A stretch of DNA of 64,000 nucleotides, from positions 185,943 to 249,942 of the forward strand of contig CAZOJJ010000001.1 in assembly GCA_964580105.1 (NCBI GenBank), given 5' to 3'. The stretch is from CAZOJJ01 sp964580105. Lineage in GTDB: Bacteria; Bacteroidota; Rhodothermia; Rhodothermales; Rubricoccaceae. Within the stretch, counting starts at the first letter, position 1, and the number at the start of each line of letters is the position of its first letter. Both the position numbers and the translations under genes were made by a program. Shown piece after piece: positions 60,401 to 64,000 of the stretch. The notes beneath the pieces were generated by a model, which was not told the DNA's origin, did not search any database, and was given only the letters and a program-made list of their open reading frames with translations.

Positions 60401-60848
60401 CGGCCTCGTGCTCCCGGACGACCCCGCCCTCCGCGCCGCCGCCGTGCGCCTCCCCTACCGACCCGTCCTGATGGACTTCGGCCTCGCGCGCGGCGGCGCG
60501 CTGACGACGCTGACCCAGCTCGGCGCGCTCCTCGGTACCCTCGGCTACATGGCCCCCGAGCAGGCGATGGGCCTCCGGGCGCCGGATGCGAAGAGCGACC
60601 TGTTCTCCCTCGGCGTCGTGCTCTACGAGGCGCTCACCGGGCAGCTCCCCTTCCGCGCCGACAACGAGATCGCGCTGCTGCACGCGCTGTTCAACCACGA
60701 GCCGGAGCCGCCGTCCCGGCTCCGGCCGGACGTGCCGGACGCGCTCTCGGACCTCGTCACGCGGTGTCTGTCGAAGGATCCGGCCGAGCGACCGGAGAGC
60801 GCCGAGGCCGTCGTCCGCGCGCTGAGCACAACGGACGTGACGGTGTAG
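57480..60848 (+). CDS. Two-component-type propeller sensor fused to a Ser/Thr protein kinase
   Basis: The 1122-residue protein has a signal sequence (FLGTILLIGLVVACPGRAQ). A large extracytoplasmic sensor follows at about 25-680, made of regulator-propeller repeats (LWVGTDNGLNRYDGYGF, ALWVGTYGGGLARLD, LWIGTEGRGLFRYHP, VWAATYGSGLVRLD). A Y_Y_Y-like beta-sandwich lies at about 690-755 (YAYRLDGADADWIAAGDRRY), and one membrane helix near 766-790 (ARGLGLLLFVGLVGWAA). The cytoplasmic kinase covers about 806-1118: Gly loop GQGGAGEVW, Lys841 in VAVK, HRDLKSDNVM at 939, DFG at 999-1001, APEQA. Such sensors are normally joined to histidine kinases (HTCS) or diguanylate cyclases. There is no HisKA, HATPase or receiver domain. 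It probably relays an outside signal by Ser/Thr phosphorylation; the ligand is unknown. Confidence 0.92.
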   Translation: MRPLAFLGTILLIGLVVACPGRAQQPTLRFDRLGVDEGLSQSAVNAVFQDREGFLWVGTDNGLNRYDGYGFAVFRHEPTDPASLPHPQPQAFAQTEDGALWVGTYGGGLARLDTRTGRVTRVLRHDPAAPASLPEDRINALAATPEGTVWIGTHAGLARLAPEAGEAGTLRVLRRPDGLAGDTVRALLATRDGGLWVGMQHRGAQHLAPDGRFRAVPLPHGTYVTAFAEAPDGTLWIGTEGRGLFRYHPASGTVAPFRHRTADPSSLASDDVRALLVDRDGRLWVGTAAGLDRWDAAAGRFLHYRHETDDATTLPEQEVRVLFEDRGGVLWVGMENRGLAKHAPTRFPLYTPDEVNPLRPHGAGFGPMAEGGDGALWFGHVDGTLDRLDPATGRYTPIRLPSRPRGIVPLPDGTAWVGTQGEGLLHVDPRTRRITRMPGSPSQVMRVVPEPGGRLWLATYERGLVLYDPEAGRVVAEFGHDPADPGSIPDVNLYWAERAPDGAVWVGSWGSGAARFDPRLGRVTHRFPPGDGPTGTGTGNVTALAVLRDGSVWAATYGSGLVRLDLDGPVRRYTTADGLPDIVAYGVLEADDGRLWLPTDRGLAVLDREAGRAVAHYERADGLQANEFNGGAFLRASDGRLLVGGIAGYNHFDPASVQPGGTVPLVLTERTAYGAPLDRAEVRHRRGGAVAFSFAALDFARPQATRYAYRLDGADADWIAAGDRRYASYAGLAPGRYTFRVRATTASGATAETAFPFALRPPWFRTWWARGLGLLLFVGLVGWAAREGPALVQRGLARLPRKRLVSHYRLDRKLGQGGAGEVWHAVDLTAHRTGSPREVAVKLLHEHLLDDDSDSETDGRQRLRREADALAAFDHPNIVRVFEGGVWNDTPYLAMELLRGGTLRERLREHGPLPPAEAAALGLLLADALAAVHARGIVHRDLKSDNVMLAAWPSAEAPSRTLLGRSRTASEGDGGLVLPDDPALRAAAVRLPYRPVLMDFGLARGGALTTLTQLGALLGTLGYMAPEQAMGLRAPDAKSDLFSLGVVLYEALTGQLPFRADNEIALLHALFNHEPEPPSRLRPDVPDALSDLVTRCLSKDPAERPESAEAVVRALSTTDVTV

Positions 60849-60898
60849 GCGTGCCCCGGGTCCGCACGTTCTCCCTTCCGGACGGCTCCGGGCTCCTG

Positions 60899-60905
60899 TA
60901 TCTTG
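60899..60905 (+). promoter_or_regulatory. Candidate -10 element TATCTTG
   Basis: It lies 98 bases before the TonB-receptor ATG, with TTCCGG 17 bases upstream as a weak -35. The leader would be long. Confidence 0.3.
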
Positions 60906-60996
60906 TTCGCCCGCTTCACGCCAACCCGGACGCACCTGCCCGCTTCGATACCGTTCCTACGCCCGTAGTCCCCGAGGCCGAATCCGGCCCCTCCGC

Positions 60997-63456
60997 ATGA
61001 CGGTATCCTGCCCGCGCGTCTCGGCGCTCGCCGCGCTCGTCCTCGCTCTGACCCTGCCCGCCTCGGTGCGCGCCCAGGCCACCTGGGGCGCCGTCGCCGG
61101 CCGCATCGCCTCGGCCCACGACGGCACGGCCATCCCCGGCGCGACGGTCCTCGTGGAGGGCACCAACTACGGCACCGCCGCCGACGCCGACGGCCTCTTC
61201 CGCTTCCGCCTCCCCGAGGGCCGCTACGCCCTCACCGTCCGCGCCGTCGGCTTCGTGCCCGTCATGGACTCCGTCGCCGTCGTGCGCCGCGAGGTGACGA
61301 CGCTGGACGTGCGCCTGGCCGAGGCCACCGTCGAGCTCGGCGAGGCGACGGTCGAGGGCGCGCGCAGCAGCGGCGAGGCGGGCGTCTTCACGCTCGACCC
61401 CGAAGACCTCCGCGCCATGCCCACGCCCGTGGCCGACGCCCTCCGCGGCGTGAAGGTGCTGCCCGGCGTGACGAGCAACAACGAGACCTCCAACGCCTAC
61501 TCCGTCCGCGGCGGCGGCTACAACGAGAACCAGTTCTTCATCGACGGCTTCGAGATCTACCGGCCGCAGCGGACGACGCAGGGCGAGCAGGAGGGGCTCG
61601 GCCTCGTCAACGCCGACCTCACGGCGTCCATGACGCTCTACGCCGGCGGCTTCCCGTCGCGCTACGGCGGCAAGCTGGCCTCCGTACTGGACGTCCGCTA
61701 CGCCCGCCCCGCCGGCCCTCTCGGCGGCAGCGCCTACGCCTCCACCCTCGACGCCGGGCTCTCGGTGCGCGGCGGCGTCGGCCCCGCGGGGCTGGCCGTG
61801 GCCGCCCGGAGCGCCCGCCCCCGCCGGTTCTTCGCCGGGCAGGAGCTGGAGGGCGCCTACGACCCGGACTTCCGCGACGTGCAGGGCCTGGCCGTCCTCC
61901 CGCTGGCCGAAGGCCACGAGGTCCGCGCCCTCGGCATCCTCGCCCGCCACCGGTTCCGCCTCGACCCCAGCCAGCGGCGCACCACCTTCGGCGTCTTCCC
62001 CAACCACATCCGCTCCGTCGCCTTCGCGTTCGACGGCGAGGAGTCCGACGGCTACGACATCGCCTTCGGCGGCGCCCGCCTGTCCAACCGCTTCGGGGTC
62101 CTCCGCCTCGAACACGACGCCTCCGTCTTCGCCACCGAGGAGTTCGAGGACGTGGACGTGACGGGCAACGTGACGCTCTTCCGGGGCGAGCCCGACCCGG
62201 ACAACCCCCCGAGCAACCCGCTCTCGTTCATCCAGACGGGCCAGGCGCGCCAGCGGGACGTCGCCCACAACCGCGTCGCCGTGACCACGCTCACGGGCGG
62301 GGGGCGCTACCGCCTCGGCCTCGGCCGCCACGCCGCCGAGGCGGGCTGGACGCTCCGCTCCCTCCGCTTCGACGACACGCTCATGGAGCGGACCTCCTTC
62401 GAGGGCCGCGACTCGCTCAACAACCCCGTCACCGTCACGGTGGACGCGCTCGAGGACCACGCCGTGCTCGACACGTGGCAGGCGGCCCTCTGGGCCGAGG
62501 ACGCCGTGGACCTCCTGCCCGAGCCCGGCCGCCTCGTCGCCACCGCCGGCGTGCGCGCCGACTACTTCGCCTTCACCGACGAGTGGACCGTCAGCCCGCG
62601 CCTCTCCGCCCGCTTCCGCCTCGACGACCGCACGACGCTCTCGGCCGCCACGGGCGTCTACCACCAGGCGCCGACGTACCGCGAGCTGCGCGGCGAAGTC
62701 CGGCAAGGCGACAGCACCATCGTCGCGGCCCTCAACCCGGGCCTCCGGAGCCAGCGCGCCACGCTGGGCACCGTCGGCCTGGAGCACTTCTTCCCGAACA
62801 CGCGCGTGGCCGTCCGCGCCGAGGCGTGGTACAAGCGGCTCGACCGTCTCATCTCGTACGAGGTCGAGAACGTCCGCGTGATCTACTCCGGCGAGAACGA
62901 CAGCCGGGGCCACGCCTACGGCCTCGACCTCCAGGTGCGCGGCGAGCTCGTGCCGGGCCTGGAGAGCTGGCTCAACTACGGCTTCCTCGTCGCCCGTGAG
63001 GAGTTTTTAGAGCCGTTCGTGACCGACCGCAACGACGGCCTCCGCCCGCGCCCGACCGACCGCCGCCACAATTTCTCGCTCTTCGTCCAGGACTACGTCC
63101 CCGGCGACGACACGTGGACGCTCCACCTCCGCACCCTCTTCGGCTCGGGCCTGCCCTACACGCCGCCCGCCCTCTCGGACCGCATCAACGGCGTCGAGGT
63201 GCTCGAACCCGGCCAGCGCCACGACGGCCGCTACCCGGAGTACTTCCGGTTCGACATGGGCGCGACGAAGCGGATCCGCGTCGGGCGGGGGCCGAGCGGA
63301 CCGCTCTCGCTCAAGCTCACCGCCGAGGTGCTCAACGTGTTCAACATGAAGAACACGATCACGTACTCGTGGATCAACACCGGCGGCCTTTTCGAGGGCG
63401 TCCCGACGCGGCTGACGCCGAGGACGGTGAACGTGCGCCTCCGGCTGGACTTCTGA
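60997..63456 (+). CDS. TonB-dependent outer-membrane receptor with carboxypeptidase-like N-terminal domain
   Basis: The 819-residue protein has a signal peptide (ALAALVLALTLPASVRAQ). A CarboxypepD_reg-like domain follows at about 30-115 (VAGRIASAHDGTAIPGATVL, GRYALTVRAVGFVP), then a plug domain (VADALRGVKVLPGVTSNNET, SAYSVRGGG-like YSVRGGGYNENQFFIDGFEI) and a 22-strand barrel ending in a C-terminal Phe (NVRLRLDF). The layout is that of Bacteroidota receptors for large ligands. No SusD-like gene follows, so it is not a SusCD pair. The ligand is unknown. It stands 148 bases after the propeller-kinase gene, so the kinase may regulate it; this is only positional. Confidence 0.9.
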   Translation: MTVSCPRVSALAALVLALTLPASVRAQATWGAVAGRIASAHDGTAIPGATVLVEGTNYGTAADADGLFRFRLPEGRYALTVRAVGFVPVMDSVAVVRREVTTLDVRLAEATVELGEATVEGARSSGEAGVFTLDPEDLRAMPTPVADALRGVKVLPGVTSNNETSNAYSVRGGGYNENQFFIDGFEIYRPQRTTQGEQEGLGLVNADLTASMTLYAGGFPSRYGGKLASVLDVRYARPAGPLGGSAYASTLDAGLSVRGGVGPAGLAVAARSARPRRFFAGQELEGAYDPDFRDVQGLAVLPLAEGHEVRALGILARHRFRLDPSQRRTTFGVFPNHIRSVAFAFDGEESDGYDIAFGGARLSNRFGVLRLEHDASVFATEEFEDVDVTGNVTLFRGEPDPDNPPSNPLSFIQTGQARQRDVAHNRVAVTTLTGGGRYRLGLGRHAAEAGWTLRSLRFDDTLMERTSFEGRDSLNNPVTVTVDALEDHAVLDTWQAALWAEDAVDLLPEPGRLVATAGVRADYFAFTDEWTVSPRLSARFRLDDRTTLSAATGVYHQAPTYRELRGEVRQGDSTIVAALNPGLRSQRATLGTVGLEHFFPNTRVAVRAEAWYKRLDRLISYEVENVRVIYSGENDSRGHAYGLDLQVRGELVPGLESWLNYGFLVAREEFLEPFVTDRNDGLRPRPTDRRHNFSLFVQDYVPGDDTWTLHLRTLFGSGLPYTPPALSDRINGVEVLEPGQRHDGRYPEYFRFDMGATKRIRVGRGPSGPLSLKLTAEVLNVFNMKNTITYSWINTGGLFEGVPTRLTPRTVNVRLRLDF

Positions 63457-63511
63457 GCCGCCGGAGGCCGAGACGGCAAGCCGGTGCAAATAGGCAGGGG
63501 GGCGAGGGCGC

Positions 63512-63799
63512 TTGTATTTCTCTTCGCGGCGCCCTTCCTTCCTCTACCCCAACCCGTTCCGCGACCGTACCACCTTCCGATTCTCCATCCCGGAGCCCAC
63601 TCGCGTCACGCTCGCCATTTACGACCTTCTGGGCCGGGAGGTCATGACGCTGATGGACACCCACCACGAGGCCGGCGAGGTCACGCTCCGTTGGTCCCCG
63701 GCCGACCACGCCGGGCACCCCCTCGCCGCTGGCGTGTACGTGTACCGCCTCCTCGTGGGTGAGCACACCGAGTCGGGCCGGATGACTGTACTCCACTGA
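63512..63799 (+). pseudogene. Orphan type IX secretion sorting domain (gene remnant or very short ORF)
   Basis: From about residue 10 this 95-codon frame reads FLYPNPFRDRTTFRFSIPEP, then TRVTLAIYDLLGREVMTLMD and GVYVYRLLVGEHTESGRMTV, a complete type A T9SS C-terminal domain. No cargo domain or signal peptide precedes it. An in-frame TAG at 63491 closes the frame upstream, and the only possible start is a TTG at 63512. It is therefore most likely the 3' end of a deleted secreted-protein gene. The next gene (HAF-type secreted protein) belongs to a class that normally carries such a domain, so a duplicated and then truncated neighbour is a reasonable origin. Confidence 0.75.
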
Positions 63800-63807
63800 A
63801 CGGCTCG

Positions 63808-64000
63808 ATGTGTAGAACGGTCCTCCTGCGAACCCCTGCCCTTCGCCGACCCCTCCTCCTGACGAGCGCTCTCCTCCTCGCCGCCACACTCGCCTCCGCC
63901 CAGGAACCGGGGTTCAGAGGGCTCGGCTTCCTCGACGGCCCCAACCCCCGAAGCCTTGCCCTCGGCGTCTCGCCCGACGGCCGTGTCGTGGTCGGACAAA
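63808..64000 (+). CDS. HAF-repeat-like secreted protein, N-terminal fragment (runs off the window)
   Basis: From the ATG at 63808 the frame gives a basic, hydrophobic signal peptide (LRRPLLLTSALLLAATLASA) with cleavage before QEPGF. It is followed by FRGLGFLDGPNPRSLALGVS and PDGRVVVGQ. The last part matches the start of HAF extracellular repeats (gLGfLpGg...aGVSaDGsvVVG). Only 64 codons are inside the window. The protein is expected to be exported, and relatives in this group usually end in a T9SS domain. Its beginning lies just eight bases after the stop of the orphan sorting domain. Confidence 0.7.
   Translation, partial: MCRTVLLRTPALRRPLLLTSALLLAATLASAQEPGFRGLGFLDGPNPRSLALGVSPDGRVVVGQ

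Noticed and set aside
57264..60935. A minus-strand frame of 1223 codons opposite the propeller kinase
   Set aside because: Repeated GHEPERAV-like text mirrors the propeller repeats; no start context and no domain.
60997..63456. SusC of a SusCD pair
   Set aside because: No SusD-like lipoprotein gene follows; the next frames are an orphan sorting domain and a HAF-type protein.

Overview
The window is 64 kb of very GC-rich (about 70% by eye), gene-dense draft sequence with two 100-base runs of N at 207-306 and 41813-41912. Both gaps lie in or beside short tandem repeats, so they look like assembly breaks. Three things point to Bacteroidota in the broad sense: type IX secretion C-terminal sorting domains (YPNPFNP / YPNPF motifs at 6316-7827 and 63512-63799), a Wzi-type capsule protein, and a two-component-propeller sensor. 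Together with the GC content and the sigma/kinase pairs, Rhodothermales (for example Rubricoccaceae) is my best guess. This is inference; no rRNA gene is present. I saw no rRNA, tRNA, CRISPR array, prophage or insertion sequence.

Layout. 1-2465 (minus): pyrR, pyrB, a retropepsin-like zinc protease and the first codons of rimK. 2553-6240: a membrane HEAGH protein divergent from a DUF58 protein, an M20 amidohydrolase and an RlaP-like nucleotidyltransferase. 6316-8466 (minus): a secreted serine hydrolase with a T9SS tail and a small lipoprotein. 8833-12571 (plus): an ECF sigma factor overlapping a TPR Ser/Thr kinase, then DUF2461. 12575-18126 (minus): an AP2-like protein, a NifU-domain protein, MutS2, an AbrB-Doc toxin-antitoxin pair and a sugar nucleotidyltransferase. 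18480-20982 (plus): an OmpA lipoprotein, a LOG protein and a TPR protein, followed by a tiny minus-strand membrane ORF. 21271-27126 (plus): nucleotide-sugar genes (acyltransferase, aminotransferase, oxidoreductase) around an M48 protease, ending with Wzi.

27146-47448 is a 20-kb block of fifteen minus-strand genes for surface polysaccharide. In transcription order they are a Wza-like SLBB exporter, a Wzz-like chain-length protein, UDP-glucose dehydrogenase, UDP-xylose-synthase-like decarboxylase, cysQ, an SLC13 permease, cysD, cysNC, rfbA, rfbC, rfbD, an O-antigen-ligase-like protein, a glycosyltransferase and two WecA/MraY-type initiating transferases. Sulfate uptake and activation (CysD/CysNC/CysQ, no CysH seen) is coupled by a 4-base overlap to dTDP-rhamnose synthesis, which suggests a sulfated rhamnose/xylose polysaccharide. 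rfbB is not in the window.

47678-64000 (plus): an outer-membrane barrel, a glycosyltransferase, a TetR-TolC-adaptor-RND efflux operon with an unusually long RND pump, a 1122-residue protein that joins a two-component-type propeller sensor to a Ser/Thr kinase, a TonB-dependent receptor, an orphan T9SS sorting domain and the start of a HAF-repeat secreted protein.

Three sequence-level themes stand out. First, 14-19 bp minisatellites sit exactly on gene ends, several carrying the stop codon in every unit. Second, spacers between co-oriented genes are filled with imperfect inverted repeats built from degenerate GCGTATTGCG-like or purine-rich words. Third, a TAnCTT-type hexamer recurs about 25-45 bases before many start codons and is a plausible -10/-7 promoter element.
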